From Tetracladium setigerum (Eukaryota > Ascomycota > Leotiomycetes > Helotiales): 64,000 nt of DNA. The notes below the pieces were generated by a model. The model had not been told where the DNA came from. It ran no database searches and saw only the letters and a program-made list of their open reading frames with translations. Where the stretch lies: positions 1,240,001-1,304,000 of the forward strand of contig PZJY01000002.1 in assembly GCA_031472005.1 (NCBI GenBank), in the 5' to 3' direction. Position 1 is the stretch's first letter; the number at the start of each line of letters is the position of its first letter. The translations under genes and the position numbers were made by a program. Below are positions 12,356-23,176 of the stretch, one piece after another.

Positions 12356-14757
12356 TCATGTCAAAAAAAAGTCCCTGCTGGTCCCTTCAAACGCCGTGAT
12401 TTCCCCTCCAACTGCCTTCCAGTCCCCAAAATACCTGATACGATACTTGCCAGGCAGTTTCCAGTCTTCCGTCTCCCATATAATCTCAACCTCGCTCGTT
12501 CCCAGGACCTCGCTCAATTTCCTCCAACTGAACACTAAGCTCCAATCACTATCATCCCTCACAACCGTCCAAATACCAGTCTCACGATCCAACATCTCAA
12601 CTGCAGCGTAAGTCTCCTCGAGACGTAGGTTATTTCTGGGATTGGCGCCAATGAATGTTACGGATATGACATCGCCTAGGCTGTATTTCTCCTTCGCATC
12701 GGACTTGATATCACCAAAAGACTTCCAAATTGGCGCGCCGTCATAAACTACACCTGTGATAAACGATAATGATCGATTATAATTATTGGGAGGTGAAGGG
12801 CCAGGAATTGGATGTGACTTCGACGAAGCTCTGAGGAATGGCAAATAAGTGACAGTGAGGTTAATGTAGGCATCCAGCGTATGCTTTCCGTATAGCGTGG
12901 ATGCACCTTCGTATCTCTGTATGTTGTACTCCTCGGGTGTGGAGATGTAATGAGTGTAACTGTTCGCAGGACCGCCAATTACCACGATTGGCTCCTCTGG
13001 CGTGTCAGAAAGTGCCAGCGAGGAAGCTGCGTCGTGAATAGCATCTTTCCAGCGCCGGCCTGCCATGGTGGTAGCCTCCCCAGGACTGACGATTATAATG
13101 AATTGCCCAACGCGAAGAACTTGAATGTCGACGACATTTGGTGTCCAGAGGTATGGAGAGGTGATTTCTCCAACATCCAGTAATATCGGCTTGGGAAAAT
13201 GGCAATGCTTTTGCTCCTTACTGGGCGCTTTTATAGCCCCAGAGACCACCCTCCAAATGGGCGATGCGTTTGGTGTATTTGGATCATTCTGTGTAAAGTC
13301 AAAAGCCCCAGGTCCATCAGAAGTCCCAGCTGCAAAGGAGTATCCTAATGCCGCTGGGCAGGTATGTACATAGCTTCCATTCGGTAGTGTAAAGCTATAG
13401 TTCGACATATCCTGGAAGGTGTGGAACGCTTTGACAGATGAACCAGTAATAGCTGTGCCTTTCTCGTCCAATGAGTCGTACAATGCTCGAGCAGGTTCGA
13501 ATTGTCTCTTGCCAACCTCGAAGCAAGAGGAGGCCCCATTGTCCTTGACGCGAAAGAGAGGTCCTCGAGCGTGGCAGTATTGACTCTTGCCATCGGAACA
13601 TGTGCTATTTTCAAGAGTACATTGGCTACCAGTCCCATCTTCACACCACGCCCCAAGCACATTCGGCGAAGTGTCGCCAACATTTGCCTGGGAGAAGCCG
13701 GCCACAAAATCATCGGCAACATTACTTTCTTTTGAGAAACTCTTCTCAAATAAGCTTGCAGCGACGCCCTTATTGTCTCCTGATATCAAAGTATTGTTGC
13801 CAAGCATAGAAGTTCCGTGAGTCGGAAACCAGGTAAGGACGCCTGTGCTTTTCCCATCAGAAGTACGTTGGAATCTTAGCAGTGTCAAGGTCTTCTCGAC
13901 AGAGCCATCGTCCTCGGTAAGATTGTATCTAGCTCTCTCGTCTTCCGGGTTGGCGAGGTAGGCGTACAAACTACGGTTGATGTTTGCTCCCACGACCTTG
14001 GTGTACCCGACGGTTAAGCGACCGGGCTGCAGGTTTTGGTGAGCTCTCCTGACCGACAAGATAGCTCCGTCCACTATTGCTTGGTAACTCTGCTTGTCGA
14101 ATCCCTTGCTTGTAATTTGGGGCAAGAGATAGTTCAACCAGGCCCCAGGACCTGAGTGTGAATGTGTACCAGTCACAGCAACATTGTGTTGTCCATAGAC
14201 AGCAAATCCAGATCCCAGGGCTGCCAAACCATTCAAAATGCCGTACCGAACAGCTGTATCTCCCGATTGCGTATCCAGGACAAGATAAACGAATCTATCC
14301 TCTGGATGATGCACATCTCCAACAATGAAGGCACGCGAGTATAGGCGTTGCCGCAAGCCTGAGCCAAGTTGCTTTGTGTCGGCGTAGCCCATCATGTTGA
14401 TCTCCACGACTGGGCTATAGTTGCATTAGTCGGCAGAGTTATCGCAGACAAAGAGATCTAGTCAGGAAAAGAGGTATACCCAGTGATATCAGCCTTTCCA
14501 ACTCCTAGCAAGTATTCGTTGCCGCTCTTCGTCTCATTGTGTAGTCCACTCCAGTGAAAGGCATGTTGTACGCCGCTTCCTGAGTTTATCAGAAAGTGGT
14601 ATCCAGCCCAATATACTAGTGCCAGCATCGTGGTAAGAGAGACGAGTTTGGGCCATTGCAATACTCGATTTGTTTTGGAGTTTCTGGGCTCCCATCCCGA
14701 ATATTCGGCAGGACCGGCATCAATGAAGAATTCTTTATTCATCTCGAGATAAGCCAA
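12356..14757 (-). CDS. Neutral/alkaline ceramidase
   Basis: Neutral ceramidase hydrolyses ceramide to sphingosine and fatty acid at membranes or in secretory compartments. Two exons (14757-14480 and 14414-12356) join across a 65-nt intron to give 778 residues. The N-terminus has a single hydrophobic segment, LVSLTTMLALVYWAGYHFLI (about residues 37-57), which looks like a signal anchor. The family core begins with LLGVGKADITGP. The zinc-site region TGTHSHSGPG and the catalytic-serine motif in NVGDTSPN are both present, as are FPTHGTSM and GEATTMAGRRW. The C-terminal Ig-like domain ends in RDFFLT. An alternative start is the Met five codons in. The gene is convergent with the polymerase gene (267 nt between stops) and divergent from SPF27. 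Confidence 0.93.
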
Positions 14758-15337
14758 CTATGGTATGGCCATGCATTTGAAGCGTCGTTTCGTCGTACAG
14801 CACGAGTAAACTCCAAAACTGCGGGGTGTAAGTTGGGAGATTCCAGGATAGTTCGCTACCCAAAATGGGTTGTTGGTGTTTGGAACTGTGTGTGACGTCG
14901 ATGTCCGTTTGTGGAGTTGGACATTTGAGAAATCTACAGCAGCAAGATCTTACTTTGCGAGACCTTCCCGGCCGCTCTTCCTCCCATCTCCCTGGGATCT
15001 ACCAACAAATTCTACCTGTCTGTTAATTAAAGTACGTAGTATTCTTGCGTTTTGTTTGCTTATTTCTGTCCAAGCCCTCCCTTCCCGTGTACTTGGGTCG
15101 ATCGTCAGTAAATCTTCCAAGACTCATAAAATATCCGTCGGCTCATTTGGCGTGCAAACGGCAGTTTCGGCGCCCGTAGTAGAAGCATCACGATTGACAG
15201 CTGCTTGGCTCGTCCATCTCAATTCAGATCCGACTTCACTAACCCGCGAATCGACAATAACAACGACGACAACAACCACCACCACCTTCCACAACAACGT
15301 TCCACAAGATAACCACTTCCCTCAACTCACAATTACG
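14758..15337. promoter_or_regulatory. Divergent promoter region, ceramidase/SPF27
   Basis: This 580-nt region lies between divergent starts. The SPF27 side is rich in ACAACAACGACGAC and CCACCACC tracts at 15257-15300, typical of a CT/CA-rich fungal 5' leader. No TATA box was recognised. Confidence 0.35.
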
Positions 15338-15982
15338 ATGGCAATCACAAATGCAATTCACGAGTCCCTCCCCTACATAGATGCGGAGCCCACTGCCAGC
15401 GAGCGAGCCGCAGCACAAAGTATGATCGATCTCGAATCTGGCGCTCCTTGCACCACCACCATACATCCGTCGCTCTCTCCTCTCGCACCCCAAAAGCTCA
15501 CGCCCGCCATGGAACTCGAGTTCGAGCGTATTTCAAACAAGCAACCACTCGCTGCAATTCAACTTTCGCGCTACGAGGCCGTGGAGCCACCGCAGACCAC
15601 CCCTCATTCAGATGAGAAAGATCCCGAATCTCTCAAACAGTGGAAGGAAGCCCTTCGGCGCGCCTATGTTTCACAGTCATATCTTTCCCAACGCCAAACG
15701 AATCTTGCGCTACTGGAGAAGTACGGTAAGAATGCCTGGCTGGTTGGCAACTCACAACTGGAGGATATCTTGAGAGGACTGGAGATGGAATTGGCCGAGA
15801 GGAAGACGGAGATTGATGGAGTGGTGGTGGAGAGGAGGAGTGCACAGGAGAACGTGGGTGGCGAGGTCAAGGGCCTTGAAGAGACTTGGAAGAGAAGCGT
15901 GGGCAGGCTTTTAGAGACCGAAGTAGCGGCTGAAGGTGTCAGGAGAGAGATTTTGGAAAGGAGGAGGGATTCTGCTCGATGA
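15338..15982 (+). CDS. Pre-mRNA-splicing factor SPF27/BCAS2 family
   Basis: This is a small helical subunit of the Prp19 (NineTeen) complex, which stabilises the catalytically active spliceosome in the nucleus. The gene is a single exon of 214 residues. Family-like features include ESLPYIDAEPT near the start, the ELEFERISNKQPLAAIQLSRYE segment around residues 68-88, WKEALRRAYVSQSYLSQRQTNLALLEKYGKNAWLVGNSQLE in the middle and a long C-terminal coiled coil. The start at 15338 follows a CA-rich leader. The frame is open 156 codons further upstream, but that part is Thr-run-rich and not family-like. The length is close to that of BCAS2 homologues. Confidence 0.88.
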   Translation: MAITNAIHESLPYIDAEPTASERAAAQSMIDLESGAPCTTTIHPSLSPLAPQKLTPAMELEFERISNKQPLAAIQLSRYEAVEPPQTTPHSDEKDPESLKQWKEALRRAYVSQSYLSQRQTNLALLEKYGKNAWLVGNSQLEDILRGLEMELAERKTEIDGVVVERRSAQENVGGEVKGLEETWKRSVGRLLETEVAAEGVRREILERRRDSAR

Positions 15983-16379
15983 TGCCGAGGAGTCTGCTAT
16001 CGAAGGATCTAACAATTCACAGGGTGGAATTTCTACAACATAGTACTAATCCCCAAGCACCGCACTGTGATTAGGTAAATTATCACACCAAGGTGAGGAT
16101 GGGAAGTCTCGAGCATCATCAAAGTAACAGTGCAACCCTTCACGAATGATTGATGTTGCTATGAGGGACCTGGAGTACGCGGTAGACGGTGGAACCAAAA
16201 AAACAAAACAAAATTGTGCAAGTATTTAGAATATATCAACGCATCATTGAGCTCTTTGCATCAAAGGTATCCGATCCACTCAAAACCTCTCATCTCGTGA
16301 ACGAACGAAGTTGCCTGTTGTAACGCCATCAACCATCCCAGCCCAATACAGACCCGTCCAATGCCCAGCACACAAGTAG
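15983..16379. other. Intergenic between convergent genes
   Basis: This 397-nt stretch separates the SPF27 stop from the PKA regulatory subunit stop. It is AT-richer than its neighbours, with an A-rich stretch at 16197-16215 that may relate to polyadenylation. No gene was seen. Confidence 0.35.
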
Positions 16380-17793
16380 TTACTTCTGGTGGAGTGGATC
16401 CAGCTCTTCTACGCCTTCGTACTTCGTGCGTCTCATGATGCTCTCCACTGGACCTAGAAGTCTCTGGAAGCCGTCCTTTCCTAATGTAGCAACTTTGACC
16501 TCCGTCTTGCTCACAACGCTCGCTGCTCGTGGGGCATCGTTCAAGAGCGCAAGTTCACCAAAGTAGTCTCCTTTGCTATAGCTTTTCACTGGGTTATCTG
16601 TACCACTCTTGAAAGCTTCGGCCTCGCCGTTTTCCAAAAGATAGAAGGCCTCACCGGCATCACCCTCTCTGATGATGGTCGTCCCAGGTGGGTATTTCTG
16701 TGTTTCCAGGGCATCTGCAATTTTCGACCTCTCGTAATTTGTCAATGAGGACAGAAGGGGAACGCCCTCCAGGAAATCTTCATACAAGCGACGGCGCTGG
16801 AATGTAGAATCCATGAGGATGCGACGGAAGGTGACTCGGTCGAGGGCCCACAGTGTAGATTCGAAATCAACCGAGATGACAGTTGCAGCTCGAGGGGCAT
16901 TGTACATGAGAGCCAACTCTCCAAATGATCCTCCAGACTCAATTGTAGCAACCTTATTTCCGAGTCCTTCGGGTCCTGCCTGCACGGAGCCGGCAGGATT
17001 GACGTATACGTCGAAAACTCCCTTCTCTACCACATAAAAGAAATCGCCTTGATCACCTTGTTGAATAACCTGCACGACACGCAGAGAGGTTAGCAAGAGA
17101 GAGCCACCAGATTAGAGACAGTGGTCAAGTCATACATACCTTTATTCCCTTTGTTGGGATGGGCTTCTCCACCAAAGCACCTAGTATTTGAGAAGTCTGC
17201 TCGTCATCGAGATGGCTGAAAAGGAAATTTCCTGATATCGATTTCTTCAATCTTTGCAACTGATCCTGCGTCTTTTGATGGAATGGGGGTGCCCAGTTAT
17301 CGTTGGCCGAGGCAGTTGGGTTGAGTGATTCCGCCGAGACTGACGTACGGCGACCCATGCCATAATTGGAGGGGAATCCATCGCCACCGGTGGCCTTGAA
17401 GGAAGAAGGGGGCCCCTCGGTCGAACCATCGTCTCCAAATGGAGAGGCAAAGGCAGTTCCGCTTGGCTTGCCAAACCCAAATCCAAAGCTTGGAGTTGTG
17501 GGTGATGTGATGGTGTCGTTCTCCTCCTCCTCAAGAACTTTGGTGATGGAGCCCGAGGGAGCCAAGTCTCCAGCAGCAGGAGCAGTTCCAAAGGGGTTTG
17601 CATTTGTGCCGAGGCGACCAGGGAACGTATTTCCGGACATTGCGTTATTCTCTCCACGGAAGCGGGATCGTTCGGCTTCTAAGCGGCCAGTAAAGTGGTT
17701 GGCACAAAATTGTAGGATGTCGACCGGCTGTGCAAGGAGGACTTGCTTGTTGAGGAGTTCTATCTCTTGTAGGTAGGCGGGTGAAAGGGACAT
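16380..17793 (-). CDS. pkaR: cAMP-dependent protein kinase regulatory subunit
   Basis: This protein inhibits PKA catalytic subunits until cAMP binds, linking nutrient and G-protein signals to growth and development. Two exons (17793-17140 and 17069-16380) join across a 70-nt GTATGT...CAG intron, giving 447 residues. The N-terminal helical dimerisation/docking segment is residues 1-45. A Gly/Ser/Phe-rich linker follows, then the inhibitor site RRTSV (residues 148-152), where the serine at the pseudosubstrate position suggests a type II, autophosphorylatable subunit. Two cyclic-nucleotide-binding domains each carry a phosphate-binding cassette: FGELALMYNAPRAATV and FGELALLNDAPRAASV. Both keep the Glu and Arg that contact cAMP. 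The upstream region is unusually long and purine-rich. Confidence 0.95.
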
Positions 17794-19148
17794 TCGATAT
17801 GGGTTTGGTCGAGCGTTTGCGGGGGAGGGAGGGAGGTAGGGGGGTGAAGCGATTGATTGATCGGGATCAGAAATCAGCTTGACGGCGTGGGGACGTTGCG
17901 ATGATGTGATGGTAAGAGGTGAGCTGAGGTGGTCAGTGGTGAGGGTGAAGGTGAAGGTGAGGGTGAGGAAGGATGAGCTGGTACTGTAGCTGGAAGGCGG
18001 GGTTGGGTCGGTCGGCTAACAGAGCAGCAGCGTCGTTGCTATCCTGCCATGACAATCATCAGTAAGGGACGACAGTGACAACGACGGAGCTGGCAGTGTT
18101 TGGACTTGAGGATGGATCCAAGATTGGGGAAGGGGGGCGGGATGGTTGGATCTGATCTCATCTAATGGATGGATAGGCAGGCAAGGTAAGGAAGGAGGCA
18201 AATTGAAGTAAAATGCAGCTGCAGCTGCATCTGTCTGTAGTGTATAGAGTAGAGTACATACAGCTTGATTGACTGGGCGCGCGGCAGTTGGATGAGCTTG
18301 ATGCGCTTGATGATGAATGATGGATCGTGATTGAATCCGGGCGAGAGAAAGGGGAAGAAGGAAGGAGGTAGGTGAGGAGGAGTTGATTTTTGGGCGATGG
18401 CTGGGTGATGATTAGGAGGAGTGGAATGAAGAAGAAGGAGAAGAAGGAGAAGAAGAAGAAGGCTTTTGGAGGATGAGAGGATGAGAGGAGGAATGGAATG
18501 GTAGAAGGAGGAGGATGAGGAGGAGGAGATAGGTAGCGAGAAGATGATGGATCACGGTCTGGTGTATATATACATATATATAGATATATATATACCTTCA
18601 AAGAAAGAGAGAAAGGGTTTCGAGGTTTGGTACCAGCAGTAGGTCGCAGCTCCCACGGGATAGAACAGACAGATGCGTGAAAGGAGGAGGTGCGAAGAGA
18701 GGGCGAGGGAGAGGGAGAGAGGGAGAGGAGGGGTGTTTGTTTAGGTGGTGGTGGGAGTTGAAGGTGGAGGGGAAGGAAGGTGTGGTACGTGCGTGTGAGG
18801 TGTGAGGTGTGGGTGGTGGGTGCGTGCGAGCGTGCGTGCCCAGGAATAAATAGCACCTCCGTTGGTACTGTTAGGTACCGTAGAAGATGGGTGGAGGATG
18901 AATCTTACTCTTACTGAAAGTTACTAATACGTACCTACGGTACCTACCCTCCTACCTTACCCAAGGTCCTACTGTGCCTGTACCTACGGAGTACTGTAAT
19001 GACACTCGATGATAATACTCCTCATGCTCCTTGCTCGTTGGTCCGTGTGGTGGGGAGATAACTCATTCACACTGTCTCACCATTGGCTGCGGAGGAGCTT
19101 TGATGAATTCTATTGAGGGGGCCCTTTCAAGCTTCGACCTTGTCTTCT

Positions 19149-19197
19149 AGAAGAAGAAGAAGAAGAAGAAGAAGAAGACGAAGAAGAAGAAGAAGGG
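19149..19197. repeat. GAA trinucleotide microsatellite
   Basis: An AGA/GAA array of about 16 units with one ACG interruption near 19179. It lies in the pkaR/CBM48 intergenic region. Confidence 0.9.
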
Positions 19198-19638
19198 AAG
19201 AAGGGGCGTAGAAGGTGCTTGTGTTGTACAGTACGAAGTACCCAAGTACCTAAGGTAGGTACTCCCATCTTTGTTAAGGCATATATAGACACCTACCTAC
19301 TTAGCAATGTAAAAAGAAATGTAAGATAGGTATTTATTTGCTAGGTAGGTAGGTGGTAAGTACAGTAGGCATACAGCATCGGTGCAGCATTCCTAGATAT
19401 GCAGAACTGCCTTCCACCGTCTCAGTCTCAGGTCTCAGTCTCGGTAGTAGTCTCATTATTCTTAGTCGTATCTGAGATACACATCATTCCGGTACTCAGT
19501 ACATGCCTCAGATAAAGAGAGGAGATAATGCAGCCTGGCGGCAACACTGAGTGAGACATCCTATATGGAAACAAGTGCTCTGGATAGATAGAAGTCAAAA
19601 GGTACTGTACCTGGTGATTCTGATAAGAGCAAGGCACT

Positions 19639-19653
19639 GTAGTAAGTAGTAGT

Positions 19654-19689
<36 letters not shown>

Positions 19690-19716
19690 CAGTAGTAGTA
19701 GTAGTAAATAGTAGTT
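19639..19716. repeat. TAG trinucleotide microsatellite
   Basis: About 25 units of TAG/AGT, interrupted by AAG and CAG variants. Intergenic. Confidence 0.9.
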
Positions 19717-19863
19717 CATTTTCAAACAGAATGCAATCACATGTTCTCCAGAGAAGAGAGAGAGCGTGTGTGGGGGGAGAGCAAGAGACGTACATACGGT
19801 AGGTAATAGCTGGTGAATCTACCCGAAACCTCTCTGAAACATATGTAAGGTCTTACCTACCCG

Positions 19864-19905
19864 TCATCTGTCTCTTGCTCTCTCTCTCTCTTGCTCTCTC
19901 TCTCA
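19864..19905. repeat. CT dinucleotide-rich tract
   Basis: Two blocks of CTCTCTCTCT separated by TTG. Intergenic, upstream of the CBM48 gene. Confidence 0.8.
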
Positions 19906-20575
19906 AATTACCCGAGAAGTATTGGGTGCAACCCACCCTTCCGTCTACCACTCCGGATGCGAGATGATAATAATGAGGCGCGAGGAGGGTACGAAGCACT
20001 AGAAGTACTTCTATACAACTAGATAAGTAAATAAGTAGGTAAGTGCATATAAGTATGTATTTACCTACCTGTTCACTAGTGTATGGTGAGCGTGAAATAA
20101 AATCGTAGGTCCCTTCCTTACCTACCTACCTCCTTTACCTTTAGGTATGATGTGATGGGCCCACTTTATCGCTCGCTGGAAGCCTGACAGCAGCACCCAC
20201 CCACCCACACACACTGACGCCCATCATCTCCCACAGCGCCGTGGTACCACCACCCAGCTCATTTCTTCCCATCCCCAACCTCCTCACATTCTCAGCTTTC
20301 CTCCCTTCCTCCCTCCTAATCTCCTAATCTCAATCAACGACAACCCCCCCTCCCCCATTCAACGCCGCCGCCTTGTTACCCAACCGCCCCAAAAGCGTTC
20401 CTTACTGCTGTTGCCCTCTCTCTCTATCTCCCTTTCTCTGCACATTCTCTCTTCACTCCCAATCATTCCAACGTCGTCGCGCGCAACTACAAGTACACAA
20501 GTACAGTACCTCACCTACCCTACCTACTTAATCCTAATCGTTCCAATCGCCCTCCTGCCGTTCCAAGCATAAATC

Positions 20576-23176
20576 ATGGGTTCCTTCGTCTTCAAATGGT
20601 ACGTCAATCGCGCCCCCTTCGTCCCCATTACCGGTCTCGCGCATCGCAGCCTATTGCTGCCAATATTGGTCTTCTGGCAATTGCGGTGCACAATTCCAAT
20701 GCGCGCGCCGCCTCCTGCCTCCTGGCTACTTGTGCGCCTACCACGGAGCTGACCTGGGCCAACACATATAGGGAGCATCCTGCCGATGAAGTCTACGTGA
20801 CCGGAACCTTTGATAGCTGGTCAAAGAGCGAGCGCCTGGAGAAGAAGGGCGATCTCTTCATCAAGGATGTCACCCTCGCGAGCGCCGATGAGAAGATCTA
20901 CTACAAGGTGCGTGAGTGATGATGAATGATGGACGAGCAGGCGGGTGATGGTGGTCAATTCGTTCGCTCAGTCTGCGACACCATTCTTTCATTTATTACA
21001 TGGGTAGCCCAAAACCGAGTGGTGGTGGTGGTGGTGGTGGTGGTGCAGAAGCAGCGCCGGAGTCTCAAAAAACCCCTCCTCCTCCTCCTCCTCAAGACAT
21101 GCGTCACTCTCGGGGATTAATGGGAGTGGGAACGCCGGCTGCTTTCTGGATATGATATGTTATGTCCCACCGCGCCAGGAAATGTGCACAAAGTCACATT
21201 CGTGCGCAATTCCCCAGAAACATGACGCAGCTTGAGCGGTGAAGGGGCGGCCCTCCCTCCTCCTTCTGGGGCAGGTAGTGAGCCTGTTTGCAAGGCCTGT
21301 CCCCCTCCTCGACCGACCCCCATCCTTTTCTTCTTTGATTCTGTCTATTTGACTGCTTCCCTCCCCCTCGCTCTTTCATTTCCTTGCTCCTCAAGTAGCT
21401 ACTCTCCTCTTTCAATTGCACATTCAATTAACATAATCGCCTACCCCATAGTTTGTCGTCGATGGAAACTGGGTCACCGACCACACCGCTCCACAAGAAA
21501 ACGACGCGTCAGGCAATCTAAACAACGTCCTCACCACTGACCGCATTGTCAAGCACACACCCACCATCATGTCTGGTGTTACTCCTTCCTCCACCACTGC
21601 CGCCCTCGCCCAAGATGTCCCACTCGAGAAGTCAACCACCAAGGAGACCTCGTCCTCGGCTCTGCCCGGCTCGTTCCCCGAGACGCCGGCAGCTGTTGAG
21701 AAAGGCGAATTCTCGGTGGACCCGCTGCCAGCGACCGAAGGCGCTTCAAATCCCATCAAGCTTGCGCCTGGTGAGAGTGTCCCAGATTCGAGCACCCTGA
21801 CTAGCAACACAATCACATCCGGCGTCCACGATGATCCCGAATTGGTCGAGATATTGAAGAAGCAAGAGGAGGCGAAGGTCGGTGAGGAGACATTCAGTGT
21901 TTCGCCACTCCCGGCCTTCCCTGGTGCTAGCAATCCCATCAAGATTGCGCCAGGCGAGACCCTTCCCGACCCTAGCACTCTGACCGGTAATACCATTCAC
22001 TCCAACGTCCGTACGGATCCAGAATCCTACGAGAAAAGTGGTGCGGGAATTGGAGATGCTCCGGTTCTTCCTCCCGTCGTGACCCCTCAAGTTGAGCGGG
22101 AACAAAAGGGCACCGGTATTCTTGATCTGCCACCCGTATCAAAGAACTTGATTCCGGAATCTAGCTTACCAATTGGTACCCCTTCAGGTTCCGAGGGTGT
22201 CGATGTCGGCGGCCCTACCATCCAATCGTCTGGCCCTGAGAGTACCACCGCCAAGCTCGCTGGCGCCGTCCCTCTCGAGTCAAGCAAGGTCCCTGAGATC
22301 GTGAAGGAGAGCCAAAAGGAAGCAGGTGTCGAGCCCGAAGCTAGCGCCATCGCCGAGGAGGTCGAGGAGAAGAGTGCTGTTGAGAAGGAGCTCGAGAGCA
22401 AGGTCCCTGTGGTGCCATCTACTTCTGAAGGCGTGGCTGGCGAAGGCACAACCAAGACGGAGTCGAGCGTCACCGCAGGTGAGGCTGCGGCTGCCGTTGG
22501 TGGTGCTTTTGTAGCCTTGGGTGGCGCTGCTGTACTGGCAACCTCGAGCTTGGTAAGCCAGCTCCCAGCATCGGTTACGTCCAAGTTGCCTACCGAAGTC
22601 CAAGAGTCTATCAACAACATCAACACTGAAGCCGAAAAGAAGCTTGCCGCCACTCAGGACACACCTGAGATTGTAAAGGAATCTATCATCGAATCTGGCC
22701 AGGCTCCTGAAGCAGCCGCCAACGAAGAAGCAGTTTTGGAGAAGAAAGAGGTTGAGAAGGAGCTGCTGTCAGAGGTGAAGAAGGTGACGTCCACTGGCGA
22801 GGCTGCACCCAAAATTACTTCGGAGACACCAACCAGCAAGCTCGAGCCCCCAGTTGTCGCGAAGGAGCCGGAGTCGCGTGATGTATCTCCCGGTACCATT
22901 CCAGGCTCGCGCGTGCAAACCCACACTGAGCCAACCGTTACCACCGGCGTGAGCTCTAGCACCACAGCAGAGAAGTCCGGCGCAGAAGTTGAAAAGGAGG
23001 TTGAAAAGCCCACGGAAGTCACCAAGCAGGCTGAAGTCTCAACACCCGTGAAGAGTACGGCTGGCAACAGCAAAGCCACCGACAGCCCTGCGTCCGCATC
23101 TGCGTCTCAGAAGAAGAAGAATCGTGCCAGCGCCTTCTTCAGCAAGATCAAGGCCAAGCTCTCTGACCACAAGTAG
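20576..23176 (+). CDS. CBM48 (AMPK-beta-like glycogen-binding) domain protein with long disordered tail
   Basis: Three exons (20576-20598, 20772-20907, 21452-23176) give 627 residues. The first exon encodes only MGSFVFKW, split by a 173-nt intron. The N-terminal 85 residues form a carbohydrate-binding module family 48 / AMPK-beta early set domain: EVYVTGTFDSW, KIYYKFVVDGNW and NNVLTTDRIV are typical. The rest is low-complexity, rich in Glu, Val, Ser, Thr and Pro. It includes two copies of a roughly 45-residue unit containing PLPA...GASNPIK and the variant tails LAPGES/IAPGET, and a hydrophobic Ala/Gly stretch near residues 350-375. A basic tail (KKKNRASAFFSKIKAKLSDHK) closes it. Fungal proteins of this layout include yeast CRP1/MDG1. 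A link to glycogen or signalling is inference. Intron 2 is unusually long (544 nt) and contains GGT and CCT repeats. Confidence 0.85.
21021..21046. repeat. GGT trinucleotide repeat inside intron
   Basis: Eight tandem GTG/GGT units inside the 544-nt second intron of the CBM48 gene, followed by a CTC-rich stretch at 21076-21092. The two are partly complementary and could pair in the pre-mRNA. Confidence 0.8.

Larger units (their letters stand above)
17794..20575. other. Long promoter/microsatellite region between pkaR and the CBM48 gene
   Basis: These 2.8 kb between divergent genes hold many simple repeats and no convincing gene. From about 18330 to 18800 the plus strand is almost pure purine (GGAGGA, GAAGAA), interrupted by an alternating TA block near 18564-18594. 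Farther on are GAA, TAG and CT microsatellites and many TACCTACC/GTAGGTA blocks. The open frames here encode only Ser, Pro or Thr runs and were rejected as genes. The last 300 nt before 20576 are CT-rich, as expected for a leader. Confidence 0.6.

Noticed and set aside
14870..15337. 156-codon upstream extension of SPF27
   Set aside because: It includes a Thr run from ACA/ACG repeats and does not resemble the family, which begins at about MAITNAIHESLPYIDAEP.
18158..18856. 232-codon open frame on the minus strand
   Set aside because: It encodes Ser/Pro/Phe runs from the polypurine tract and has no domain. Length is explained by low-complexity DNA without stops.
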